This document shows positions 1 through 7,781 of a DNA stretch of 29,681 bases, piece by piece (position 1 is the stretch's first letter; the number at the start of each line of letters is the position of its first letter). The notes under the pieces are model-generated. The model was not told where the DNA came from and made no database searches. It worked only from the letters and a program-made list of their open reading frames with translations. The position numbers and the translations under genes are program-made. Location: positions 1 through 29,681 of the forward strand of contig CAJTOG010000019.1 in NCBI GenBank assembly GCA_910577575.1. The letters run 5' to 3'. Source of the DNA: an uncultured Ruminococcus sp. (GTDB taxonomy: Bacteria > Bacillota > Clostridia > Oscillospirales > Ruminococcaceae).

Positions 1-297
1 CTTTACCTGTTCGGGCGAAAGTTCTCCGCATTCAATACGCATAACAGGAGAACAGGTTGCCTTCCAATAACTTACGGCTTCTGCCATGCCAAGTGAAAAG
101 GCAAGGCGTTCAAAAATAAGATTATCTTTTATACTGAACTTTTCGGGTTTATTGAAAATCCAGCCGGGACGGAACTCAGTAAGACCTGAAATTTCAAATA
201 AGAAGTTGATTTCTATTGTATTTTCAGATTCCGAAATATTATAATTCCTGAAAATAAAAACGGGAAAGTCTTTTCTGAACTGTTCAAATTTATTCAT
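1..297 (-). CDS. N-terminal part of a MurL-like UDP-MurNAc-dipeptide epimerase (cut by window edge)
   Basis: The frame is open from an ATG at 297 to the window edge and gives 99 residues with no stop. A GGAGG ribosome binding site lies five bases before the ATG. The motifs FEISGLTEFRPGW and SLGMAEAVSYWKATCSP resemble MurL, which epimerises the terminal L-Glu of UDP-MurNAc-L-Ala-L-Glu to D-Glu as an alternative to the MurI/MurD route for peptidoglycan precursors. That match is from memory of the family and only the N-terminal part is visible, so the function is tentative. The gene starts 14 bases after the stop of the DtxR-like regulator and is probably cotranscribed with it, although nothing in the sequence explains why a metalloregulator should pair with a cell-wall enzyme. 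Confidence 0.5.
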   Translation of the reverse strand, partial: MNKFEQFRKDFPVFIFRNYNISESENTIEINFLFEISGLTEFRPGWIFNKPEKFSIKDNLIFERLAFSLGMAEAVSYWKATCSPVMRIECGELSPEQVK

Positions 298-311
298 AAT
301 TCCTCCGGAAA

Positions 312-689
312 TTAAATTTTTTCAGCAAGTTTCTGATAATGATTTTTCAAAAGAGAATAGGTTTCATCAGATAAGTCGTGTTCAATTTTACAGGCATCTT
401 CCAGAGCCTGATCCTTTTTTACTCCCAGAAGCATAAAAAATGCAGAAAGAGTATTGTGACGGTCGTAAATTCTTTCGGCAATTTCCCTTCCGGAGTCTGT
501 AAGCATGATGTGATTATCGCTATTTACTTCAACAAGATTTTCATCTTTCATTTTTTTTAGAATGATGGAAACTGTCGGGCGGGAATAGCCAAGATATGAG
601 CATATATCAATAGCGTGAACATCTGGCTGTGCCTTTGATAAGATAAGTATAGTTTCAAGATAGTTTTCAACTGCTTCTGTAATAGCCAT
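312..689 (-). CDS. DtxR/MntR-family metal-dependent transcriptional regulator
   Basis: This 125-residue protein has the DtxR/MntR layout: an N-terminal winged helix (about residues 5-65, recognition region YSRPTVSIILKKMKDE) and a helical metal-binding and dimerisation domain (about 66-125). It lacks the C-terminal SH3-like domain, as MntR does. By alignment from memory the metal ligands are a mixture. Residues C100, E103 and H104 (ACKIEH) match DtxR C102/E105/H106. E12 and H78 match MntR E11 and H77, but MntR D8 is replaced by N9. Metal specificity is therefore uncertain and an iron-type sensor is as likely as a manganese one. The start is supported by GGAGGA upstream. A promoter and an inverted repeat over its -10 box suggest autoregulation. 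Confidence 0.85.
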   Translation of the reverse strand: MAITEAVENYLETILILSKAQPDVHAIDICSYLGYSRPTVSIILKKMKDENLVEVNSDNHIMLTDSGREIAERIYDRHNTLSAFFMLLGVKKDQALEDACKIEHDLSDETYSLLKNHYQKLAEKI

Positions 690-716
690 TTTTGTCCTCC
701 ATAGAGAAAAATTTTG

Positions 717-741
717 TTATAATTCTGTAAGTATATTATAA
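717..741. repeat. Inverted repeat over the regulator promoter, candidate operator
   Basis: TTATAAT at 717-723 is repeated as ATTATAA at 735-741, a perfect 7-bp inverted repeat with an 11-base spacer. The right arm covers the -10 box of the leftward promoter. The position suits autorepression by the DtxR-like protein, but such AT-only repeats also arise by chance in this DNA. Confidence 0.4.
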
Positions 742-763
742 CATGAATTACCAAAAAAAACAA
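735..763 (-). promoter_or_regulatory. Promoter of the DtxR-like regulator
   Basis: On the minus strand there is TTGTTT (763-758), a 17-base spacer and a perfect TATAAT (740-735). The predicted start lies about 40 bases before the coding region. The -35 box is weak and the -10 box is perfect. Confidence 0.55.
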
Positions 764-787
764 TAGGAATTTTTATAAACTATAAAT

Positions 788-1228
788 TTAAATTTTTTTG
801 GGCACATTTATCGGATTTTCAAAGTAATCATAAAATACTTTAAAAACATCAGGATAAGAATTTTTTATGCGAATCGGCACAAGCATTTCATTTGTAAAAC
901 AATGGGAGGTAGTTCCTTCAGCACACAGCTTTCCTGTTGTACGGCTGAAAATCTTATATGAAACAAAAAGTGATACGCCGTTGAATTTTGTTATTGTCAT
1001 ATAGACAGAAAAAGGTTCGGCAAATCTTAATGGATGCTTATAATTGCATTCAGCGGAAAGAACAGGCATAAGTATTCCTTTTGCTTCTATGTCTTCAAAT
1101 GGCATACCTGCTTGTTTGAGAAAATCCACACGTGATTCTTCAAAAATTCTGATGTAATTGGAATGGTGCATAATCCCCATTTTATCGGTTTCATAGTAGT
1201 AAACAAAGCGTTCATATGGCTTAATCAT
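788..1228 (-). CDS. Acyl-CoA thioesterase, YbgC/FadM-type hot-dog fold
   Basis: The 146-residue protein has the length and signature of single hot-dog 4HBT thioesterases, which hydrolyse acyl-CoA thioesters in the cytoplasm. The motif ETDKMGIMHHSNYIRIFEESR (trimmed here: D15, G18, H22, N24, Y25, E29/E30) contains the family's catalytic aspartate and the H-x-N-Y element before the long central helix. The start ATG at 1228 is preceded by AGGATTG. It is read leftward, diverging from the solute-binding lipoprotein. The gap of 98 bases to the next leftward gene contains that gene's own promoter, so the two are probably separate units. The physiological substrate cannot be told from the sequence. 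Confidence 0.85.
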   Translation of the reverse strand: MIKPYERFVYYYETDKMGIMHHSNYIRIFEESRVDFLKQAGMPFEDIEAKGILMPVLSAECNYKHPLRFAEPFSVYMTITKFNGVSLFVSYKIFSRTTGKLCAEGTTSHCFTNEMLVPIRIKNSYPDVFKVFYDYFENPINVPKKI

Positions 1229-1427
1229 TATTAATCAATCCTTCCGTATAATATGAGCATTCATATAAAGTTATTCTTCAATAATTACTAATAACTATAT
1301 ATATATTTTACACATTTTTTCCATTTTTGTCAATAGCTTTTTCGTAAATTATACTGTTATTATTACTTGTGATATAACAAGATTCATATTTTTTTAGAAA
1401 ATTTCAGAAAACCATTATAATTTATCA

Positions 1428-1456
1428 TTGACATAATATGAATAAAATGGTATAAT
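1428..1456 (+). promoter_or_regulatory. Consensus sigma-A promoter for the lipoprotein/GGDEF-EAL unit
   Basis: TTGACA (1428-1433), exactly 17 bases, then TATAAT (1451-1456) is a perfect match to the housekeeping consensus. It leaves a leader of about 64 bases before the ATG at 1527. The remaining 1229-1427 of this divergent intergenic region is AT-rich and I see no gene or convincing structured RNA in it. The leftward thioesterase has no clear promoter here. Confidence 0.85.
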
Positions 1457-1526
1457 AATAACAAATGTATATTGGGATTGTTTTTAAAATTTATACTTTA
1501 CAGTGAATTTTTAAAGGAGTTAATTT

Positions 1527-2993
1527 ATGAAACATTTGAAAAAACTTTCAGCAGTAATTTCTTTTATCCTTATGGTTTCACTTTTTGGATGTGATGGTAC
1601 ATCTTCTTCTGTAGTTGAATTGATTGATAAAAATGAACCTGTTACAATTGCAGTATGGCATTATTACAACGGAGTTCAGCAGGTGAATTTTGATAACTCT
1701 GTTGAAGAATTCAATAATACTGTAGGGCGTGATAAAGGCATAATAGTTGAAGCTTATTCAAAAGGAAGTATTTCAGAACTGGCAGATAGTGTTATAGCTT
1801 CAGTGAAAAAAAGTGCCGGAGCAGAAAATCCGCCTGATATCTTTACTGCATATGCTGAGACTGCTTATACCATTGACCAATTGGGCGGACTTGCTGATAT
1901 AGGTAAATATTTTACAGATGATGAAATAAATGAATATGTTGAAGATTATATAGATGAAGGTCTTTTTTCAGGAAACGGCTCGCTCAAAATATTTCCGACT
2001 GCAAAAAGTACGGAAATTATGGTGCTTAATTATACTGATTGGCAGAATTTTTCCAATGCGGAGGGTGTAACTGTTGACGACCTTAAAACATGGGAAAGCA
2101 TTGCAGAGATTGCTGAAAAATATTATAAATATACGGATGATTTAACACCTGATATTGAAAATGACGGAAAGGCTTTCTTTGGACGTGATTCCGTTGCAAA
2201 TTATATGATAGTCGGTGCAAGACAGCTTGGTGAAGAATTTATATCGTTTGATGAAAGTGGAAAACCTGTTCTAAATGTTGATAGGGAAGTTGTAAGAAAA
2301 CTTTGGGACAATTATTATGTACCGTATGTAAAGGGCTGTTATACAATGCAGGGACGATACAGAAGTGATGATGTAAAGCTTGGAAAGTCAATTGCCATAA
2401 TATGTTCAACCACAGGCACTGCCTATTATCCGGAAGAAGTTACCATAGATGACGATTATACATATCCAATTGAAAATATGGTTCTTCCTGTTCCAAATTT
2501 TGAAGGAACTGAACCATATGCGGTACAGCAAGGAGCAGGAATGTCGGTAATCAGTTCAAACGAAAAGAAAGAATATGCAAGTGCAGTGTTTTTGAAATGG
2601 TTTACAGAAGAAGAACGAAATATAGAATTTTCGATAAATTCAGGCTATCTTCCTGTAAAGAAATCAGCGAATGACTTTGATAAAATTTCAGCCATCAATG
2701 AAAAATCTGAAAATACAGTAAAGGAAACAATGCTTAATTCTCTGAAACTTGCAATAGATGAAGTAAACAATTATTCACTTTATACCATGAAACCTTTTAA
2801 TACTGCTTCAGAGGTACGTGACTATCTTGGCAATTATATACAGACAACTGCGGAAGAAACATATGCATCAGTAATTGAAAAAACACAAAACGGTGAAAAC
2901 CGTGATGATATTATTGCCGAATATACAGATGATGAAGCATTTGAATCATGGTTCAGCATTTTTAATTCTTATATTGAAAGTCTGGTGAAGTAA
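1527..2993 (+). CDS. Solute-binding lipoprotein (family 1, sugar-type), orphan of any permease
   Basis: This 488-residue protein starts with a lipoprotein signal (KHLKK, a hydrophobic stretch to residue 21, lipobox LFGC with C22), so it should be anchored on the outer face of the membrane. The mature part reads as a family 1 extracellular solute-binding protein: an IAVWHYYNG first strand, a PPDIFTAYAET strand, an NYTDWQNF lobe element and, near the C-terminus, ASAVFLKWFTEEERNIEFS and SGYLPVKKSA, typical of UgpB/MalE-like proteins. No ABC permease or ATPase gene is near. The next gene, 19 bases on, encodes a membrane GGDEF-EAL protein with a large outer domain, so a role as ligand-binding co-receptor in c-di-GMP signalling is more likely than import. 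The ligand is unknown. AAAGGAG sits seven bases before the ATG. Confidence 0.85.
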   Translation: MKHLKKLSAVISFILMVSLFGCDGTSSSVVELIDKNEPVTIAVWHYYNGVQQVNFDNSVEEFNNTVGRDKGIIVEAYSKGSISELADSVIASVKKSAGAENPPDIFTAYAETAYTIDQLGGLADIGKYFTDDEINEYVEDYIDEGLFSGNGSLKIFPTAKSTEIMVLNYTDWQNFSNAEGVTVDDLKTWESIAEIAEKYYKYTDDLTPDIENDGKAFFGRDSVANYMIVGARQLGEEFISFDESGKPVLNVDREVVRKLWDNYYVPYVKGCYTMQGRYRSDDVKLGKSIAIICSTTGTAYYPEEVTIDDDYTYPIENMVLPVPNFEGTEPYAVQQGAGMSVISSNEKKEYASAVFLKWFTEEERNIEFSINSGYLPVKKSANDFDKISAINEKSENTVKETMLNSLKLAIDEVNNYSLYTMKPFNTASEVRDYLGNYIQTTAEETYASVIEKTQNGENRDDIIAEYTDDEAFESWFSIFNSYIESLVK

Positions 2994-3012
2994 ATCATGG
3001 GAGTGATTGATT

Positions 3013-6000
3013 ATGAAACCGGATGATAAGGAAAAAGAAAAAAGGCGGTCAAGTTCGTTTTCAGTAAAGCTTTTTATTCCGATGATAGTTCTTTTTGCTT
3101 TACAGATTGGTGCTCTATTCGGTACATTGTATATAAGCGGTGAATTTAATTCAGTACGGCAGTATGCTTATGATATGCTTATTGAAAAAACCGAGAACCG
3201 CAAGAATTATATAGAAAATATGTTTCTGAAAAATATTCCGGAAGTATGTCATGCCGATAGTGAAATTACTTATATCACTGAAAAAATCCTTAAGGAAAGA
3301 AATCAGTCTATTGATGAGATTTCAACTGATAAACAGCTTAACAGAGATATTCTTTCGGAAGCTACACAAAGACTTATTTATCTTCTGCGTGTATCAGGTG
3401 CAAACGATGCCTTCATTATACTTGACACAGGTGATTTATATGTCAGGGAAGGTATGGAAAATAAAGCTTGTGTTTATATACGTGATATGGATTCTTCATC
3501 AAGCAGTACGGCAGCAAACAATGACCTGCTTCTGGAAGCCGGAAATTCTGATGTTGCAAATTTATATAATATTGCTTTGGATTATGAATGGACTGCCCAG
3601 ATTGATGTCGGGAAATATCATATGGAAGACAATCTTGATTTTTATCATAAAACTATTAAAACCGCTGAAGAAAACAAGAATATAAATCTGAATGAACTGG
3701 GTTACTGGAGTGGATTTTCAAAAATATCAGATTCAGCTTTGTCAAGCATCAAATACACTTTACCGCTTATATCTGATGACGGTACGGTTTACGGCGTTAT
3801 GGGAATAGGGTTTCTTGAAAAAAATGTTCTTAAAAATATGCCTTCAAATGATACTTTCAGTGAAAGTTCGTGTTATGTTTTGGGAGCTGATTTTGAAAAT
3901 GACAATGAATATTCCGTAATTGTCAGTTATGGTCCTCTTTTCAGCAGACTTGTTGAAAATCCTGATTATATACATATGGATGGTATTGATAAAAGCAGGA
4001 TTTATAACATCGGTGAAACGTCTGACAAGAAATCTATAGGAAATATACAACTTATGAATCTTTACAGCGTTGATTCGCCTTATGCAGATGAACAGTGGGC
4101 GCTTATTTCAATAGCTGATAAAAGCAAAACTTTAAGCGTATACAGCAGACTTCTGAAAATGCTTGCCATGTCGTCTTCCGTGTCAATTGTTCTGGTCATA
4201 CTTGCGGCACTGATGATTGATAAAATCGTTACTAATCCTGTAAAGAAAATTGTCAGGGAACTTGAAAAGGAACATGAAGCAAATGAAATAATAAGATTCA
4301 GTTCTTCAGGAATTTCAGAAGTTGATACCCTTACAGAAGCTATTGAAGAACTTCAGATTAATGTAAGGGAACAGGCATCACGTGTATCAAAAGTTATAAG
4401 TATGGCGAATATGGGAATAGGTGTGTTTATGTGTGACCTTGATACAATGAGCGTATATGTAGGGGAAAGTCTTATTAAACTGCTTAATTTGAGTGGACTT
4501 CCAGTTGAAGATACAAATCTTTCATTTGCGAATTTTAAGGGATATATATCAGATTTTGACCCTGAAAGTAAAATTTGTGGGAGTGAAATATTTTATCATG
4601 ACTGCAAAATACTGAATAATGAAATAGAAATTCGCTTTAATGATTCAGAAAAGAATATAACTAAGTGGTATAGATTTACAATGAAAAGAGATGGAAACAA
4701 TATTCTTGGTCTTGTTCAGGATATTACCAGTTCCATTCTTGAAAAGAAAAAAATTGAGTATGAACGTGATTATGACCTCACAACCGGACTTCTTAACAGG
4801 CGTGCATATTACAGCAAAATTGGCGAATTATTCAATCATCGTGAAAGACTTGGAATTGCTGCATTTATTATGATTGACCTTGATAATCTCAAATATGTGA
4901 ACGATACATATGGTCATGATTTCGGAGATGACTATATAAAAACTGCTGCTAATATACTTAAGGGCTTCAGAGATTTCGGCGGTGTTGTCGCAAGAATGTC
5001 CGGAGATGAATTCAATATATTTCTATATGGGCTTGATTCAAAAAACGAAATAAGAGAATTTATTAAAATTATTCGACAAAGACTTATCAGAAGTTACTGT
5101 ATACTTGCCGATGGGACTCATTATAAAATAAGGGCAAGTGCGGGTATTTCATGGTATCCTGATGATTCTGATTCATATGAAATGCTTATTAAGTATGCTG
5201 ATTTTGCAATGTATACTGTAAAACATTCAACAAAAGGAAACATTGCGGAATTTGACTTGAATTCATACAGTAAGGATTCAATTCTTGTTACAGGCATTGA
5301 GGAAATGAACAGTATAATTGACGAACAGCGTATAAAATATGCATTCCAAGCTATAATTTCAGCTCATGATGGTACTGTATATGGGTATGAGGCACTTATG
5401 CGTCCGCAATCCGAAACTCTCCATTCACCTATGGAGCTGATAAGAATAGCAAAAACAGGTGCAAAACTTCATGATATTGAACGAATAACATGGACACTTG
5501 CATTAAAAGAATTTAAAAATCAGAGAAATAAGGGGAATATTCCGAAGAATGTGAAAATTTTCATAAATTCACTTTCAAATTGTACATTACAACCGGAAGA
5601 TATTGAAATTATCGAGAATGAAAATGCTGGTATTTTGGACTGTGTTGTGCTTGAAATACTGGAAAGTGAAATTGCAAATGCTGAATACACACATGATAAG
5701 AAACGCCGTATGACAAAATGGAATGCCATGATTGCTCTTGATGATTTCGGAAGCGGGTATAACAGCGAACATTCTCTTATAACTTTTGAACCGGATTTGA
5801 TTAAAATCGACCGTACAATAGTAAGCGGCTGCGACAGTGATATGAACAGAAAAAATATAATTTCAAATCTTGTAAGACTTTCAAAATCCAAAAATATTCT
5901 GGTGCTTGCTGAAGGAGTTGAAACATCCGGAGAATTAAGAACTGTAGTTGAATGCGGAGTTGATTTGCTTCAGGGTTATTATTTTGAACGCCCTGTATTT

Positions 6001-6069
6001 GAGCCGCAACCGATTGATTCAGCACTGACAAATGAAATAGTTGAACTGAATAAAAAAATTCATAGTTGA
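3013..6069 (+). CDS. Membrane GGDEF-EAL cyclic-di-GMP enzyme with extracytoplasmic sensor
   Basis: I chose the ATG at 3013 (1018 residues, nine bases after GGGAG) over the in-frame TTG at 3007. Order of domains: TM1 about 20-41; an outer domain about 43-380, Cache-like with the strands YTLPLISDDGTVYGVMGIGF; TM2 about 385-405; a linker and PAS-like region to about 575; GGDEF about 586-740; EAL about 765-1005. The GGDEF signature is SGDEF (663-667), with the first glycine replaced, and the RxxD inhibitory site is not evident. The EAL domain looks intact: E793 (YEALMR), the N of INSLSN, E of LEILE, D910/D911 (DDFGSG), K of IKID, E967 (EGVET) and Q of LLQGYYF. Phosphodiesterase activity is therefore likely and cyclase activity uncertain. 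The lipoprotein gene upstream probably encodes its sensory partner. A strong terminator follows. Confidence 0.92.
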   Translation: MKPDDKEKEKRRSSSFSVKLFIPMIVLFALQIGALFGTLYISGEFNSVRQYAYDMLIEKTENRKNYIENMFLKNIPEVCHADSEITYITEKILKERNQSIDEISTDKQLNRDILSEATQRLIYLLRVSGANDAFIILDTGDLYVREGMENKACVYIRDMDSSSSSTAANNDLLLEAGNSDVANLYNIALDYEWTAQIDVGKYHMEDNLDFYHKTIKTAEENKNINLNELGYWSGFSKISDSALSSIKYTLPLISDDGTVYGVMGIGFLEKNVLKNMPSNDTFSESSCYVLGADFENDNEYSVIVSYGPLFSRLVENPDYIHMDGIDKSRIYNIGETSDKKSIGNIQLMNLYSVDSPYADEQWALISIADKSKTLSVYSRLLKMLAMSSSVSIVLVILAALMIDKIVTNPVKKIVRELEKEHEANEIIRFSSSGISEVDTLTEAIEELQINVREQASRVSKVISMANMGIGVFMCDLDTMSVYVGESLIKLLNLSGLPVEDTNLSFANFKGYISDFDPESKICGSEIFYHDCKILNNEIEIRFNDSEKNITKWYRFTMKRDGNNILGLVQDITSSILEKKKIEYERDYDLTTGLLNRRAYYSKIGELFNHRERLGIAAFIMIDLDNLKYVNDTYGHDFGDDYIKTAANILKGFRDFGGVVARMSGDEFNIFLYGLDSKNEIREFIKIIRQRLIRSYCILADGTHYKIRASAGISWYPDDSDSYEMLIKYADFAMYTVKHSTKGNIAEFDLNSYSKDSILVTGIEEMNSIIDEQRIKYAFQAIISAHDGTVYGYEALMRPQSETLHSPMELIRIAKTGAKLHDIERITWTLALKEFKNQRNKGNIPKNVKIFINSLSNCTLQPEDIEIIENENAGILDCVVLEILESEIANAEYTHDKKRRMTKWNAMIALDDFGSGYNSEHSLITFEPDLIKIDRTIVSGCDSDMNRKNIISNLVRLSKSKNILVLAEGVETSGELRTVVECGVDLLQGYYFERPVFEPQPIDSALTNEIVELNKKIHS

Positions 6070-6081
6070 AACATAAAATAT

Positions 6082-6119
6082 ATTCCCTTTCTGTAATTAA
6101 GAAAGGGGATTGTTTTTTT
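6082..6119 (+). terminator. Intrinsic terminator after the GGDEF-EAL gene
   Basis: The 11-bp stem ATTCCCTTTCT (6082-6092) pairs with AGAAAGGGGAT (6100-6110) with a single T-G wobble and a 7-base loop. A run of seven T follows at 6113-6119. It closes the two-gene unit. Confidence 0.9.
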
Positions 6120-6187
6120 ATTTTCCTGTAACTTTGGAATAGGGCTTTGAATATAATACCATATCATAATTGCAGAGGTGATATTAT

Positions 6188-6835
6188 ATGAAGCGGAGAA
6201 GCCGGAAAAAAGGAAAATTCAGAAAGATTTCAGTGCTTGTTATATCTGGTATAATAATTATTCTGCTGATTTCAGTTTTGAGAATGGAAAAGGCAGTGCG
6301 TCCGATGGCGGAAATGCAGTCGAGACAGGCCGCACGTCTTACGGCAAATAAAATAATCAGTGAAACAGTAGCAGACTATATATCTGAAAATAATTATACT
6401 TACAGCGACTTTGCAGTTGTTTTATATGATAATTCCGGACGTACCGCATCAATAGAAGCGTTGTCCGAAAATATCAATCGTGTGCAGTCTGAGCTTACAT
6501 CTGAAATAAATAATAATCTATCAGAAAGTGGTGAAGCTTCAGCAAAAATATCACTTGGTTCACTAAGCGGTTCTTATCTTTTGTCAGGCAGAGGACCTGA
6601 AGTAAAAATAAAAATCTGTCCTGCCGGCGATGCGTCAGTAAAACTCAGAAGCAGTTTTGACTCAGCAGGAATAAATCAGACAAGACATAGAATATATGCG
6701 GAAATTTCTGCTGATTTTATATCTTCAATACCACTTTACAGTTTTGAAACTGAAGAAAATTTTGAACTTTTGCTTGCTGAAACAATTATTGTTGGCGATG
6801 TTCCGGATTATTCAGTTAAAGCATGGAGTAGCTGA
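6188..6835 (+). CDS. yunB: Sporulation protein YunB
   Basis: The 215-residue protein has a basic N-terminus (KRRSRKKGKFRK), one transmembrane segment (about 14-30) and an outer domain. The features matching the YunB family are the RPMAEMQSRQAARLTANKII segment after the membrane helix, the glycine-rich LGSLSGSYLLSGRGPEVKI core and the C-terminal ETIIVGDVPDYSV. In Bacillus subtilis YunB is made in the mother cell under sigma-E and is needed for normal spore formation; its biochemical role is not known. The presence of the gene suggests the organism keeps at least part of the sporulation programme. GAGGTG precedes the ATG by seven bases. Upstream, TATAAT at 6152-6157 has no -35 box at the usual distance, so a sporulation sigma factor is possible but not shown. 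Confidence 0.88.
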   Translation: MKRRSRKKGKFRKISVLVISGIIIILLISVLRMEKAVRPMAEMQSRQAARLTANKIISETVADYISENNYTYSDFAVVLYDNSGRTASIEALSENINRVQSELTSEINNNLSESGEASAKISLGSLSGSYLLSGRGPEVKIKICPAGDASVKLRSSFDSAGINQTRHRIYAEISADFISSIPLYSFETEENFELLLAETIIVGDVPDYSVKAWSS

Positions 6836-6855
6836 AAATTTTTTCGGTAAAGGTA

Positions 6856-6884
6856 TTGGAATTTAAAGAAATTTATGTTATAAT
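6856..6884 (+). promoter_or_regulatory. Promoter of trmB
   Basis: TTGGAA (6856-6861), 17 bases, TATAAT (6879-6884). Transcription should begin about 25 bases before the trmB ATG. The position between yunB and trmB indicates that trmB does not depend on yunB transcription. Confidence 0.7.
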
Positions 6885-6916
6885 AATAAATGAAGTTAAT
6901 TATAGGAGGATTTATA

Positions 6917-7576
6917 ATGCGAATAAGACATAAACCATGGGCAAAACCGGAACTGGAATCCTGTCCGTTCTATGTGAAGAATCCGGCAGAACAGAAAGGC
7001 GGATGGACAGAACTTTTTGAAATTCCGGAAAGACCTCTGTATATTGAACTTGGCTGCGGAAAGGGCGGATTTATTTCACAAATAGCACCAGCAAAACCTG
7101 AAATAAATTTTATCGCTATGGATATAAAGAATGAAATGCTTGTCCTTGCAAAGAGAAAAATTGAAAATGCTTATGAATCAGCGGATATGCCTTTGAATAA
7201 CGTGAAAATTGCTATTCAGAACATTGAACGACTTGATACTGCATTCGGTGAAAATGACAGAGCAGACAGAATTTATATAAATTTCTGCAATCCATGGGGA
7301 AAGAACAAGCACAAGAAACGCCGTCTTACTCATACACGCCAATTATTGAATTACAGAAAATTTCTTAAGGGTGAACTGTGGTTCAAAACTGATGACGATG
7401 AGCTTTTTGAGGAATCGTTTGAATATTTTTCAGAAGCAGGTTACAATATAAAATTCAGAACATATGATTTGCACAGTGAAACAAACATTGAAAATTATAT
7501 TACTGAGCATGAAAATATGTTTACTGCTGAGGGCAAAAAAATAAAATTTCTTATTGCCGAACCGGTTGGAGAATAA
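6917..7576 (+). CDS. trmB: tRNA (guanine-N7)-methyltransferase TrmB
   Basis: TrmB transfers a methyl group from S-adenosylmethionine to N7 of G46 in the tRNA variable loop. The ATG at 6917 is used because AGGAGGA lies six bases before it; it gives 219 residues, normal for the family. The SAM-binding motif IELGCGKGGF (residues 43-52) and the family motif INFCNPWGKNKHKKRRLTH (121-139) are clear. In the best-studied bacterial enzymes the latter reads SDPWPK; here the acidic residue is N126. I believe related Clostridia have the same change, so it need not mean loss of function. The stop is followed two bases later by the ATG of a 58-residue membrane protein. Confidence 0.93.
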   Translation: MRIRHKPWAKPELESCPFYVKNPAEQKGGWTELFEIPERPLYIELGCGKGGFISQIAPAKPEINFIAMDIKNEMLVLAKRKIENAYESADMPLNNVKIAIQNIERLDTAFGENDRADRIYINFCNPWGKNKHKKRRLTHTRQLLNYRKFLKGELWFKTDDDELFEESFEYFSEAGYNIKFRTYDLHSETNIENYITEHENMFTAEGKKIKFLIAEPVGE

Positions 7577-7578
7577 TT

Positions 7579-7755
7579 ATGGAATATAAAAAAGAATCCG
7601 GAAAATTTTCAGTTGGTTTGGGAATGCCGTCTGAAAACAGCAGTAAAGGGTTTATAGTTTCAATATTATCGGTTATTACTGCTGTCACAATGTTCATGTT
7701 AAAAATAAAACTTAAAAGAAAAAAGAAAATTTTTCCGAAACACTTTACAAAATGA
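7579..7755 (+). CDS. 58-residue single-pass membrane protein coupled to trmB
   Basis: An ATG two bases after the trmB stop opens a 58-codon frame ending TGA at 7753-7755. GGAGA at 7568-7572, inside the end of trmB, is a suitably placed ribosome binding site, so translation is probably coupled. The product has a polar N-terminus (about 23 residues), one hydrophobic segment FIVSILSVITAVTMFML (about 25-41) and a strongly basic tail KIKLKRKKK, which predicts N-out, C-in topology by the positive-inside rule. I recognise no family. The last codons overlap the -35 box of the pyrC promoter. That it is a real gene rests on the tight spacing, the ribosome binding site and the sensible membrane topology, not on homology. 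Confidence 0.6.
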   Translation: MEYKKESGKFSVGLGMPSENSSKGFIVSILSVITAVTMFMLKIKLKRKKKIFPKHFTK

Positions 7756-7772
7756 ATCGGATATGGTATAAT
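7744..7772 (+). promoter_or_regulatory. Promoter of the pyr operon
   Basis: TTTACA (7744-7749), 17 bases, TATAAT (7767-7772). Transcription should begin near 7779, so the first hairpin of the leader forms at the very 5' end of the RNA. The -35 box lies inside the last codons of the 58-residue gene. Confidence 0.85.
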
Positions 7773-7781
7773 AATAAAAAA

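Noticed and set aside
1229..1427. Structured RNA or riboswitch in the divergent region before the lipoprotein gene
   Set aside because: It is AT-rich, lies upstream of the predicted transcript start, and shows no GC-containing paired stems.
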